Shown piece by piece: positions 45,401-55,081 of a stretch of 64,000 nt of DNA. Made by a program: the position numbers and the translations under genes. Source of the stretch: Microglena sp. YARC (lineage: Eukaryota; Chlorophyta; Chlorophyceae; Chlamydomonadales; Chlamydomonadaceae). Below the pieces are notes generated by a model. That model was not told where the DNA came from. It saw nothing but the letters and a program-made list of their open reading frames with translations, and made no database searches. How positions within the stretch are numbered: position 1 is the first letter of the stretch; each line of letters starts with the position of its first letter. The stretch covers positions 11,284,190 to 11,348,189 of the forward strand of contig CM039466.1 of the NCBI GenBank assembly GCA_022414725.1. The letters run 5' to 3'.

Positions 45401-45597
45401 TTAAAATCATCATGGTACAACAATTACATCAGTTTTTGTTTTTCAAATCTGAAAGTGGTTTTTTCTAGCTTAATGGTTTTAGGCCTCCTCCAGGGACAGC
45501 TTTTTGGGGGCATTTGTTTTCTTTATAGCGGCAATTGGGACCAACTCGGGGTAAAAAGTAAGGATTGCTATGTCTTTTGTCAACGTATTGTATCATG
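42481..45597. other. No gene recognised; mixed repeats
   Basis: Holds G-runs at 42553-42561, 42993-43008 and 43214-43225, and a short (ca)n at 43335-43352. Two near-copies of cttgtgataacacgagac lie at 43487-43530, and a ctgggctgctcacc-family copy at 44330-44425. A cluster of gcgtcctgggacgc palindromes is at 44750-45070, and a tttttctagcttaatggttt-family copy at 45440-45545. A frame at 42490-42771 has a hydrophobic stretch but nothing recognisable. Confidence 0.5.
44750..45070. repeat. Cluster of GTTGCGTCC-GGACGCAAC palindromes
   Basis: At least seven half or whole copies of the 18-20 bp palindrome ttgcgtcctgggacgcaa and variants (ttgcatcctgggacgcaac, gttgcctcctaggacgcat, gcgtctgggacgcaacg), spaced irregularly. 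A second cluster with cctgcgtcctgcaacgc, gttgcgccatgcgacgcaac and gacgcagcgtcctg is at 55230-55430, and both are followed by an acaaccctg sequence. Confidence 0.7.
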
Positions 45598-45861
45598 TAG
45601 AGCTGTCAATATCGTACGGTATTTTCAATTACTGTACGATACATCGTGATATATCGTTCCATATTTTTAGACCCTTTTGGGGGGAAATCAGTATAAGACC
45701 AAGGGGATATAACAGGAAATACCGTTTAGACGTCCATAAACTTAAAATCAAGTCAAATGAACCAATGCTGAGGGAGATAGAAAACACGATAATATCGTGG
45801 TCTATTATCGTAAGATATATCGTACGATATAGGGCGATATACTGAATTTCCTGGCCCACAC

Positions 45862-45940
45862 TCAGGTGCTCCTGACGAGAATCGAACCGCCGACCTCCCA
45901 TTTGTCAGATAGTTTCATAGACCACAGGACCACACTGACA
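45862..45940 (-). repeat. Degenerate tRNA-derived sequence
   Basis: On the minus strand, tggtcctgtggtctatg resembles an A box and ggttcgattctcg is close to the B-box consensus ggttcganncc, about 40 bases apart. The stems do not close well, so this is a SINE head or relic, not a tRNA gene. Confidence 0.4.
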
Positions 45941-46573
45941 AAAAATAAGGAAATTGTTACACAGTTAGCGGAGCCCGAACATCGTCTAGGCAGGCGGGCA
46001 GCTGGACAGTTCGCTACTTAGCGCAGCCAGCCGAAAATCCAATCGTGTAACAGGTAGCACGAGGGTTTTTAAGGCACCCCCACAAACCTGAAAAACAAGC
46101 TTTAGCTTTCCGGAGTAATATGTCTTGAGCACTCTCACAGGGAATGGACTAGGGCGTGTGCTTACAATCGTGATAGCATGTCAGGCGACATGGCAGGTAT
46201 AAGAAGGGAAAGGCGACAGTACCTCAGGGTACTGCCGCCGGTAGGTGCCGGCCCTAGCGGGCAGAGGCACTACTACGGAAGCTTCCAGGCAGAGGGCCTG
46301 GAGCACTAGGACACACTAGCTGGACCGGGAGAACCGGTCTATAACACAAGCTAGGTCAAGTCCAAAAGAGGAAACAACTAGAGGCGGAAAGGAGAGCGGA
46401 AAGGGGAGGGGTGAAGGTATGGAATCCAGAGCATCATGCCACCAAGCACAAGAGAGGAAGGCCGAACTAAAAAGAACTAAAGACCACCCAAGGGCATGCG
46501 AGGGGGGAAAATAAAAGTGTCTGCAAAAGTGTGATTGAATTGATTATTCCGGAGTGTACTATGCTGGTATCCT

Positions 46574-46646
46574 GCCCTGTTAGCTCAGTTGGTTACATCG
46601 TGGTGCTAAAACGGCAAGGTCACCGGTTTGAGACCGGTACGGGACA
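46574..46646 (+). pseudogene. tRNA-Ile(AAT)-like pseudogene or SINE head
   Basis: 73 bases. The acceptor pairs 6 of 7 (gccctgt with acgggac), the T arm is perfect (accgg, loop tttgaga, ccggt), and the A-box region ttagctcagttggtta is typical of tRNA-Ile. The D stem is broken (catc where gagc is expected), and the anticodon loop ctaaaa lacks one base of ctaataa. It is therefore probably not functional. Confidence 0.6.
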
Positions 46647-46872
46647 GTTATGATCTCATTTACCTTGCCCTCTATCTTGTATATATATATCGTACGATAC
46701 AGCATACGATAAAATTCTACACTAGCACAATACATCCCGGTAAACACGATACATCGTACGATAACCCGAAAATATTGTACGATGCAAGTTTAAAACCCAC
46801 GATATATCGATATAAACACGATAATAATATAATAAATATCGTACGATATAAAGCTTGACAGCCCTAATCATG

Positions 46873-47414
46873 GGTGGCAAGTGCCACACATGATACAACA
46901 AGAAGGAATACCATATGAGCAAAATACACCCCTTTTCGATGGTAGGGCTCGTTGAAACAGGCCCTACCATGAAAGAAGTTGCGGGGCTCAAATCCCTACG
47001 GGTGCGCTGTAGTGTTTGCAGTCGCTGTTAACCGCCATGGTAGCTTTTTCCATTATGCCCCTGTCTCTGGGTAAGCTAGTACCGCCCCAAGTATTTGGCA
47101 GCTCCAAGAGGCCCCCTTTGGGGACTACCCTTAGTCTATCAAGTGGTCCTAAACTAGACCACTTCCAAGCATCGCCAAGGGCATAACCCTGTCACTGTCT
47201 TTCTTACAGGCAAAGTAGCAGCTCGTAAGACTGCCGTAAGACGGGGCTCCCTTAATACCACGCTCTACCAGGCGTTATCATTACTTATGAGCACAATGGT
47301 ATGCTGATTAGTGACTCAAAGTCCCGTGAGGCTGCCCACGAGGTTTGTTTAACAAAAGCCTGGGGTATAATGCATTTTCAGATCAGCATACTAAGGTTAT
47401 AAACTGTAAGGTAA
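46873..47414. other. No gene recognised
   Basis: Unique-looking sequence with inverted pieces of the SINE-like family. Bases 47250-47290 (cccttaataccacgctctac, caggcgttatcatta) are the reverse complement of the ggtaatgataacgcctggt region found at 47518-47550. Confidence 0.45.
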
Positions 47415-47745
47415 TGATTAACGTCCTGTGAGTAACTGTATTACACGGATGTAACAATTTCAATTTCAATGGTGGGCTCAGATAAAACGCCTAATGGTGT
47501 GCCCATCACCTGTTGCATTAATGAAGGTAATGATAACACCTGGTGGGGCGTGGTGTTAAGGGAGCCCGTCGTACGCGGGCGGGGAGCGGTCTCCTACCTC
47601 AACTGGACAAGCTACCATCGCGGTTGACGACGACCTGCAACGCCAAGAGCGACCAAAGGGGGAGACAAACCCCCGACTCTTCATTCTTTAGCGATCTGGT
47701 CTACCACTAGACCATTGTAAATCGCTAAAGAGGCTGTTAGAAACT
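47415..47745 (-). mobile_element. SINE-like element with tRNA-like head, most complete copy
   Basis: Read on the minus strand it starts with a tRNA-like head (A box tggtctagtgg in a ggtc...gacc D arm, then gggggtttgtctccccc as T arm) and continues through the tcaaccgcgatggtagcttg and accacgccccaccaggtg body to a ttgaaattgaaattgtta tail. About 330 bp. Copies at 57398-57600 (head best preserved, no tail) and 4833-5125 (tail, no head) define the family. Confidence 0.7.
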
Positions 47746-48728
47746 GTAAGCAATCCACAGCAAACAGCGTGTTAATGTGGGCAACTGTAAGCAATGCATA
47801 GCAATAAGCATGTAAATGTAAGCAACGGTAAGCAATGCATAGCAAGAATCATGTCATGGCATGTTTAAGCTATTTCAGTTATTTCAGGTTATTTCAGGCC
47901 TTTTCAGGCCCAGAACTCAACAGTAGTCCGAGAATCTGTGTGCTGCACGCACAGTGTTTAAATGTTTGCGTCAATCATGCAGTCAGGCTCCAAAAGCTTG
48001 CGTGCTAGCACACAATAATGTGCGTTATGTAGTGCCCTGCCCCACATACCCACACACAGAACGAAGAAGAGTAGACTGCACTCAATAGAGATGATACAAG
48101 ACACATCCCAGATGAGATGATGACTTAATTATATTGTATAATTAAGTAATCACTGTAGCACATACTCAAGGCCCCCGTCGGTATTTGGCGGTAGGTGGCC
48201 TACACCTGGACTGTAACATACATACCTACATACATACAAGACACACAACCGACTCGCTTAGGGGCAGGGTCGTAGAAGGCACCAGACATGCTAAATAATA
48301 ATCGCTCCGGACTGTACTGCCGCGTCCACATGCCTTCACACTCACTCACAGACTTGCTGATATACCAGCGCCCACTTCTTCCCCTAAGCAATCACGCACT
48401 CTAAAAAAACAGTAGGTGACGCAGACACATGCCATATGTGGCGGATAGGGAGTTGGGACAGACACATGTGCTCCTTGATTCAGCCTGCATGTCCAGCCGA
48501 CCTAATTTTGACCAAACAGATTGGCACATATACAATTATTTTTTCTGTTTCTTTTCTTCTTTGTGCATGATGTTCGTAAGTCCCCCTTCACTCCGTCAAG
48601 CCGAGGGCACATTTGAAGTCAGGTAGGGCACCAGAAAAAATGTAATTATCATAATCATCATCATCATCATCATAAGGCTGCCCCCTGACCGCTATGCGTG
48701 GAATACTTCGGCAAATCAGGTGATATGC
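47746..48728. other. No gene recognised
   Basis: Contains a loose triplicate of gtaagcaatgcatagca (47735-47855), repeated ttatttcagg (47870-47900) and an agtccaggtgtag/tacatacatac tail of the SINE-tail family (48180-48240). A (cat)n microsatellite is at 48653-48672. Confidence 0.5.
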
Positions 48729-48930
48729 ATATATCTTGCTGCTTGGGTGGGTAGAACCTTCACCAGCCTAGTCTCACTAGAGCACCTCGGGCCTTGCATT
48801 ATTGCACAGGCCTATGGGTGTGCACATATCTGGCTGCTTGGGTGGGTAGAACCTTCACCAGCCTAGTCTCACTAGAGCACCTCGGGCCTTGCATTATTGC
48901 ACAGGCCTATGGATGTGCACTTGCATTCCC
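48729..48930 (+). repeat. Recent 101-bp tandem duplication
   Basis: Two copies, identical over about 90 bases, of tgctgcttgggtgggtagaa ... cattattgcacaggcctatg. They differ only at the very edges (tatcttgctg against tatctggctg). Confidence 0.9.
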
Positions 48931-49235
48931 TTCTACCAGTGCTTTACACGGTACTACATGACGCGCGCTATTGCGTGCTAGCTCGCAAGGCTTGGGAGCC
49001 TGACTGCGCGCTTGACGCAACTTTTTAAACCTCCTCTGGGCGCAGCGCGCAAATTTCCGTTTTCAGTTAAGTCAAAATCGCATCCCCGAAGGAGGCACTT
49101 GCGTCAAAAGCGCAACACAAAATGACGAAAGGTAGTACCCTGGTGCTTAACCCCCTGTCTTGTTATTGTTTTACCTGCCTGTGAAAAAATAGAAAAGTGG
49201 AATACTTCGGCAAATCAGTAGAGTAAGTTGACGCA

Positions 49236-49575
49236 AGGGACAGTGGGATGGGCAGAATGACAGCCCATCCCAGGGGAGAATGACCGCCCATCCCAGGGCA
49301 GACTGACCGCCCATCCCAGGGCAGACTGACCGCCCATCCCAGGGCAGACTAACCGCCCATCCCAGGGCAGACTGACCGCCCATCCCAGGGCAGACTGACC
49401 GCCCATCTCAGGGCCGACTGACCGCCCATCCCAGGGCAGACTGACCGCCCATCCCAGGGCAGACTGACCGCCCATCCCAGGGCAGACTGACCGCCCATCG
49501 CAGGGCAGACTGACCGCCCATCCCAGGGCAGACTGACCGCCCATCCTAGGGGAGAATGACTGCCCATCACAAAGC
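49236..49575. repeat. 23-bp minisatellite (gaccgcccatcccagggcagact)
   Basis: About 15 nearly identical units. Since three units make 69 bases, false frames with a 23-residue period appear on the minus strand. Outer units are diverged (tgacagcccatcccagggga). Confidence 0.9.
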
Positions 49576-49639
49576 AGAATGACCCCCACAGCAGGATTTG
49601 AACACAGGTTTTAACATGGCTGTAACAGGTTTTGTTTTA

Positions 49640-50165
49640 TACGACCGAACATGTGTCGTCGGCAATGTCAGTGTCATCCAGGTGAAGGGCCCTCATATCA
49701 TTAGGGACCGGCATATCATATGATGTGGACCAAAGGAGAGTATGATACAATATGATATCACTCGAACTGCATCATGTGATATTGCATATACATGGTAACT
49801 TTAGTGTAGTTAGACTGCCGGCATCATATGATATCAAATGATGTCATGATATCATATTATATTATATTGCCGTTCCCTACATATTATTGGCATCAGAAAG
49901 TCCAGCATCTTGATGGCGTCACACCAGGGATATTTTCCCCCGCTATATATAGCGATCGCTAGTTTTGACCCCGTTTTGAAGAAATTATCGCTATAAGAAA
50001 TGAAAAAATATGTTTTTTTGTGTGCCCCAAATGGCCCCAAAAAGCTATAAAAAGCATTAAAACGCTGCCCCTGGAGGAGGCCTACAACCATAGAGCTAGG
50101 AAAACCCCACTTTCAGATTTGAAAAAAAATCACTGCGTCACACAAGACGCCAGTGTCCAAACAAG
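49640..50165. other. AT-rich palindromes and a dispersed repeat
   Basis: Bases 49690-49870 carry many catatgatatcatatga-type palindromes. Bases 49935-50125 are an inverted copy of the tttttctagctt family (gctataaaaagcattaaaac, gctgcccctggaggaggcct, and the tagcgat/atcgcta pair). It splits a third, badly decayed copy of the GHKL-gene 3' end (atggcgtcacaccaggg at 49912). Confidence 0.6.
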
Positions 50166-50169
50166 CCGA

Positions 50170-50353
50170 CTAGCCCTGTGCCATCTTAGATACAAGGTCA
50201 TGGGCCCTCTTGGCTAAATGTAGCACCTCCTCGTTCTGCTTCCCTAGTAATGTTAAGCCGATCTGGTCTGTTAACATCCTCTTAAGCTTGTGGGTCTGCT
50301 CAGCGCACAGTTCCAGCAACTGTATGGCGTCACACACCACGCCAAGGTGTAGA
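50170..50353 (-). pseudogene. Tandem copy of the 3' coding end of the GHKL-ATPase-like gene
   Basis: On the minus strand this repeats the final segment of the gene: LELCAEQTHKLKRML, GLTLLGKQNEEVLHLAK and LVSKMAQG followed by TAG, against LEQCAEQTHKLKRML and so on in 50354-50510. About 85% alike by eye. It lies downstream of the gene's own TAG, so it is not expected to be translated unless that stop is read through. Confidence 0.8.
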
Positions 50354-51675
50354 CTAGCCTTGTGCCATCTTAGATACAAGCTCATGGGCGCTCTTGGCTA
50401 ACTGCAGGACCTCCTCGTTCTTCTTCCCTACTAAAGTTAAGCCGACCTGGTCTGCCAACATCCTCTTTAGCTTGTGGGTCTGTTCAGCGCACTGTTCCAG
50501 CAACTTTATGGCGGCTTGCCTGCTTGGCTCTGTTTGGCTCCTCTGGCTCTGCTGCTTGTGTCTCTGCTTCTGGATAGCGCAGGCCCTGGGGGAGGGCACC
50601 ACTTTCTGACGCACGGTGTAGGTGAGCCTCTCCGGGGTCTTCCGCTTGCGATTGTCCCGGGGGATTTCTACTGGTACAGAGCCCAATCCGAGGGCCGGTT
50701 TTACACTTTGGTTGCCCCGGAGAGACACTCTGGCTGGCGCTGCTTCGTTTTCTTAGGGCTCCCCTGCATCGCTGCCTTTGGCATGAGCTACGCTGCCTGA
50801 TGGCCCCCCTGCATTGCTGCTCGTTGCATGAGCTGCATGGGCGGCACTGTCACCGGGAAGGACCTGCGGTTGTGTTCCTGTTGCTTGTGAGGCAGTTGCA
50901 GAGGCAGAGGCAGTGGGAGGCCGCCTGTTGGATTCACGGATGCGATCTTTCTCCTCCCAGATGCGCTTAGCAATGCCCCGGTAAATCAGGTGGAAAAGCT
51001 CGTGAGACATGTCGTTATCGTGGAGATCGTCCTTGGTGTCCTTCAGTAGTTTCAGCCGATGCAGCATCTTGCGATCCAACATCACATAGGTTAGGACGTT
51101 GTTCAGCATCAGCCAGTACTTCACATCCTTCTCTTCATACCCCCTGATATCTGAGAATTCATCCTCACTGGGGAGCCCGGCAGCCACAGCCCCTTGCTCG
51201 TTCTTCAGACCACACAACTTGAGGAAATAGCGGTAGTCGTGTGCGGTCTTCCCACCTGTCGTAGCCGCAGACCACCCGAAGCTTGATCGGTGTCTGTATG
51301 CTGTGGGTATTTTGCCCTCCTCAACCCACACAGCCCGGTCAGAAGACTGGAACAGGCGCATGCCTGGAACAACCTCGTCATCAACAATGACAGGTTCACC
51401 AGATTCGTCGAGTGGGAGTGCATCTCGTGCACCCCTACCCCTCAACTGGAACCTAGAAGGTCTCGGCCAAAGGAGGATCTGGATCTGGATGTCTCCAAAG
51501 GATGGAGATGGGATTGTCAAAACATCTGCCTTGACAACATCGGTCTGCATCAGAGGTCTGCACCAAGGTTCCTTGCTGAACCTGTCCACCACTGAGTTCT
51601 GTATGTAAATTTCAATATCCTTTTCCTGGAGCGCTGGAGTGATCAAGGCCCCCAGCTCACAGCCCTGCCTGGGAC
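50354..51675 (-). CDS. GHKL-ATPase-like gene, exon 2 (with an in-frame TAA)
   Basis: The acceptor ttcacccctcag at 51680-51676 joins in the correct phase (G/GT) to the preceding exon and opens a frame of 306 codons: GPRQGCELGALITPALQEKD, ... PWCRPLMQTDVVKADVL ... and a mixed helical region ending in an Ala/Gly/Ser-rich tail. TAA at 50755-50753 interrupts it. The same frame then stays open for another 132 codons with clearly coding character: a basic, possibly nuclear-targeting RDNRKRKTPERL, and a helical tail QTHKLKRMLADQVGLTL. TAG follows at 50356. No domain was recognised in this half. The pyrimidine-rich array directly before the acceptor serves as its polypyrimidine tract. Confidence 0.65.
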
Positions 51676-51679
51676 CTGA

Positions 51680-52400
51680 GGGGTGAAGAGAGTGGGGAGA
51701 GAAAGGATGTTGGGGTGAAGGGAGAGTGGGGAGAGAGGGGTGAAGGGAGGGGTGAGGGGAGAGTGGGGAGAGAGGGATGAAGGGAGGGGTGAGGGAGAGG
51801 GGTGAAGGGAGGGGTGAGGGGAGAGAGGGGTGACGGGAGGGGTGAGGGGAGAGTGGGTAGAGAAAGGATGTTGGGGTGAGGGGAGAGTGGGGAGAGAGGG
51901 GTGAGGGGAGAGTGAAGAGAATGGGGAGAGAAAGGATGTTGGGGTGAGAGGAGAGTGGGGAGAGAGGGGTGAGGGGAGGGGTGAGAGGAGAGTGGGGAGA
52001 GAGGGGTGAGGGGAGGGGTGTGGAAAGACTGGGGAGAGAAAGGATGTTGGGGTGAGGGGAGAGTGGGGAGAGAGGGGTGAGGGGAGGGGTGAGGGGAGAC
52101 TGGGGAGAGAAAGGATGTTGGGGTGAGGGTGAGGGTGAAGGGAGAGGGGAGAGGGGAGAGTGGGGAGAGAGGGGTGAAGGGAGGGGTGAGGGGAGAGTGG
52201 GGAGAGAAAGGATGTTGGGGTGAGGGGAGAGTGGGGAGAAAGGGGTGAGGGGAGGGGTGAGGGGTGAGGGGAGAGGGGAGGGTGGGGAGAGGAGGAGAGA
52301 GGGTGAGGGGAGGGGAGGAGAGGGGAGGGGAGGGGACGAGGAGGAGGAGGTGAAGAGGAGGTGAGGAGAGAGGGGTGAGGGGAGAATGGCAAGGGGAGAG
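51680..52400 (-). repeat. Homopurine/homopyrimidine array before the exon 2 acceptor
   Basis: About 720 bp of ggggtgaggggagagtgggg and agagaaaggatgttgggg units on the plus strand. In the gene's sense it is a giant CT-rich tract (ctctccccactctcccctca) ending at the acceptor. Mirror-repeat purine tracts of this kind can form triplexes, and the G-runs can form quadruplexes. Confidence 0.85.
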
Positions 52401-52851
52401 AAAGGATAAAGATTAAAGAAGGCAGGGGTGGGGGTGGGGTGGGGTGGGGTGGGGTGGGGGCTGATGTGCTGAATGATAACCACTGCCTTCACACAGCTCA
52501 TAACCCCGACTCTATACCCCACACTAAGCTTCTTACACCCACCTGGGAGGTACCAATGCCGCTTGCAGTCAGACAGGAACTTGTTCAACTTGCAATCCAC
52601 GATATCTTGGTGCAGTGTGGTGCGGTTAAAGGGTGGGGGTCGGGGGTGGGGGTGGGGGTGGGGGTCACCTTTATTGTATGAGAACCTATACATTCACACG
52701 TGCAGCTTATAACCCTGACTCCATCCCCCACCCTCAGCTTCTAGCCCTCAGCAAACACCCACCTGGATACACACACACACACAAACAGATATCCCAATTC
52801 CTTGCGTGCAGCTTTGCCAGCAACGTCCCCCTCCATCAGCACAACACCCAC
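52401..52851 (-). repeat. 5' part of the GHKL-gene intron with a copy of the exon 1 end
   Basis: At about 52640-52545 (minus strand) the exon end plus donor is repeated. The real junction encodes SNKFLSDSIQQWYLP then gtgggtg, and the copy encodes LNKFLSDCKRHWYLP then gtgggtg. (ggggt)n runs at 52430-52460 and 52625-52670 and a (ca)n at 52769-52788 fill the rest. Confidence 0.75.
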
Positions 52852-53929
52852 CTGGAAGGTACCACTGCTGAATGCTGTCAGACAGGAACTTGTTCGACTT
52901 TCCATCCTGTATGTCTTGCAGCATGCTGTGGGAGTTTTCTCTCACAGTCAGAGACGTGCCCTCCATATGCATCACGTCGAACAGCACTCCTGGTGTTGGC
53001 ACATCCCGTGCTCTCAGCATCAACTCCTCCAGGTTGGCGTATAGTGGCGCCACCTCACCATGTCTCTTGGCTTGGTACTGGTCCTGGGTGAAGTAGCCAA
53101 TGGACCTTGCAACAGCCGCCCCATATTGTGCAGACACATCGTTTCCGAGGGAGTGATCTTCTGGATCCATCAGATCAGCCAGCACAACCTCCTTGGGCTT
53201 CATATTGGGCAGTGCAAGGACTACACGGCAAGTTGTGCCATCAGGGTCGATGATTGCCTGCCCATACGCCATCACAAAGGTAGTGCCATTGGCCTGGCGG
53301 AAGAAGAGGTATGATATGGCAGCTAGGGCTGTCATTGTCATTGGAAGACCCTGGCCAATCTCACCATACACTGCAAGGGCTGGCTCTTATATGTTGCCTG
53401 GTCCTGGTGTGTGCGCTGGCTCTGGTGTGGAATATGCATCATATGAGATGTCTGCTTCCTGTAGGTCCCCTCTTTCTGGTGCCTAGGCTAGCTCGAAATC
53501 TTCACCACCCGAAGCCAGGTCTGCCATGTGCGTGCGACCATGTGGAGTGCTGCACTCACTCCTAGTCCTGGGATAGAGTGGGGTCTCGCATTCGGGACCC
53601 GTGGTAGGGCTCGTTGTCTGTGCCCTTACTGGACAGGTCTTGTCCTTGTGGCCGTAGCACAGCAGATTATCCAGATGATGCACTGGCACAGACTGGCCGT
53701 TGTCGGTGTAAACCAGCACCCTGCGCTCGTTTCTCTCGACTATGTCGATTGTGATCTTCAGGGCCAAGCCATCGGGGGGCGTGTTGCGAGCGGAGCCCGG
53801 GGCCATGCTGTTGTCGATCCATTCGCGAATAAGCTCTAGTTCATTATTCAGGCACCGGCTCGCTCGGATGGAGTAGTCTTGGTACACCTTGACCGGCGAG
53901 AAGGGGTCGGGCAAAGTCGAAGGCCTCAT
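52852..53929 (-). CDS. GHKL-ATPase-like gene, exon 1 (MORC/SMCHD1-like), with in-frame TAG and TAA
   Basis: The frame opens at ATG 53929, directly after an in-frame TGA. GHKL ATPases clamp ATP between an N box and glycine boxes; the MORC/SMCHD1 branch compacts chromatin. Seen: N box LELIREWIDNSMAPGS (Glu and Asp-Asn pair), G1 box VLVYTDNGQS, LDNLLCYG after it, a Pro/Thr-rich linker, then YGEIGQGLPM as a possible G2 box, followed by NGTTFVMAYGQAIIDPDGTT. TAG at 53485-53483 and TAA at 53389-53387 lie in the linker, yet the same frame continues coding-like on both sides and reaches the donor gtgggt at 52851 in the phase that fits exon 2. A short intron from a gtggtgaag-type donor to cccttgcag/tgtatgg could remove both stops. 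Decay or recoding are alternatives. The family is assigned by motif shape only. Confidence 0.6.
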
Positions 53930-54316
53930 TCAAGGCCCGAAATTTCACAACGAGGCGAGCGAAGAGGTTTGGGCAAATAGCGCGCACCACGAAATAAATT
54001 ACAAGGACGCGCGAAAACGCACCGACGAAGAGAGATATAGTGTGTACTGGTGTGGTACAACGACATGCAGGGAATATGAACATTCGAATCAATACCGGTA
54101 CCTGGTCTCGATTGCACAGTTCGCGCCCCAGTTGCCGTACCCGGGCGCGGCCGTATGCGAGGGGGGGGAGGGGGGCGTGTGCCACGTAAACTTTCACAGA
54201 GGTCTTTGAACAACTCTGATCACTAGTTCTCCATAGCTCAGATGTCCTGGAGTCGAATCCTTTTATTATAGATTGTTTACAATCGTTAAGAGCAAAGAGA
54301 GATGCGCAGTCTATTA
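53930..54316. other. Flank of the GHKL gene, no gene recognised
   Basis: Rather GC-rich (cgcg-containing) sequence that may include the promoter and first leader of the minus-strand gene. A tagctcagatgtcctggagt cgaatcc piece at 54235-54262 looks like a tiny tRNA-derived relic. Confidence 0.4.
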
Positions 54317-55078
54317 GGGCGTGTTTCTAGTGGACCAACAGTTCAACTGTGTATAGTAGACCACTCAACCCTACAGTTCAAGTTCGAGTGCTGAGCTGGG
54401 CCCTCAAACCTCAAGAAGTGCCTTGTCATCACGGCTGCCCCCCTCGCTGCAAGTGCATGCAGCTTGCTCGAAGTTTCCTCAAATCACCGCATCCACCGCT
54501 TACCACCGCCAGTGTATTATTTCGCTGCGCTCTTCACTTCCGTCTGTTCTCTTGCTCCTCCTGCCGCTGTCGCTTCTGCATCTGCTCCGTCCAGTCGAAC
54601 GGATCGGGTGGTCAGATTGAGATTTCGGTCGAATCTGTGGCTCTCGCTATCATCATTCGAACTGGTTGATTCCCGCCTTTCTTTCACGTCTTCGCCCATC
54701 CAACTTGAAATTGGCTCCCAATTACTCGCAACTCGGGGCGTGTTGACAGATCTCGGGGAGAATCTGCGAAGATGCTCGCTGCTGTGTCACTTTTGTGATT
54801 TTGTCCAACGTCCTCCCTCGAAATTGTCCACCGCCCTCCCCCAAAATAGTTGAACTGTTGAGCAATCCCGAACAGGGGGGGGGGGGGGGGGGTCGGGATT
54901 GCTCAACAGTTGAACTGTTGAGGGGGAGGGCGACGGACAAACCTGACGCGGCTGCCCACCTGGCGTGCCACATCGGCGAAAAGTTGAACTGTTGAAGCTG
55001 AGCTGTGCCCACTGGAAACACTCGTGCCACGCTGGCGCCCACAGTTGAACTATTTGGTAGAACAGTAGAAACACGCCC
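54317..55078. mobile_element. 762-bp PIF/Harbinger-like MITE with TTA target duplication
   Basis: The ends gggcgtgtttcta (left) and tagaaacacgccc (right) are perfect inverted repeats flanked by TTA on both sides (54314-54316 and 55079-55081). That is the usual 3-bp duplication and GGGCGTGTTT-type end of the PIF/Harbinger group. Inside, gttgaactgttgagcaatcc, a run of 18 G, and its inverse ggattgctcaacagttgaac make a long hairpin at 54848-54921. The palindrome caacagttgaactgttg recurs four more times. No transposase. Confidence 0.85.
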
Positions 55079-55081
55079 TTA

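Larger units (their letters stand above)
45598..46866. mobile_element. 1.27-kb DNA transposon-like element, TAGRGCTGTCAA ends, 6-bp target duplication
   Basis: The left end tagagctgtcaa and right end ttgacagcccta are inverted with one mismatch, and the next bases on both sides are rich in atatcgtacgatat-type palindromes. ATCATG precedes the left end (45592-45597) and follows the right end (46867-46872), which fits a 6-bp target duplication. The ends look like hAT termini (CAGGGCTGTCAA), but hAT duplications are normally 8 bp. No transposase frame. The interior contains two tRNA-like stretches, so it may have swallowed SINEs. Confidence 0.7.

Noticed and set aside
46574..46646. Functional tRNA-Ile gene
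   Set aside because: The D stem is broken and the anticodon loop is one base short, so it is listed as a pseudogene or SINE head.
49171..49589. Trp/Gly-rich repeat frames
   Set aside because: Product of the 23-bp minisatellite read in all three phases.
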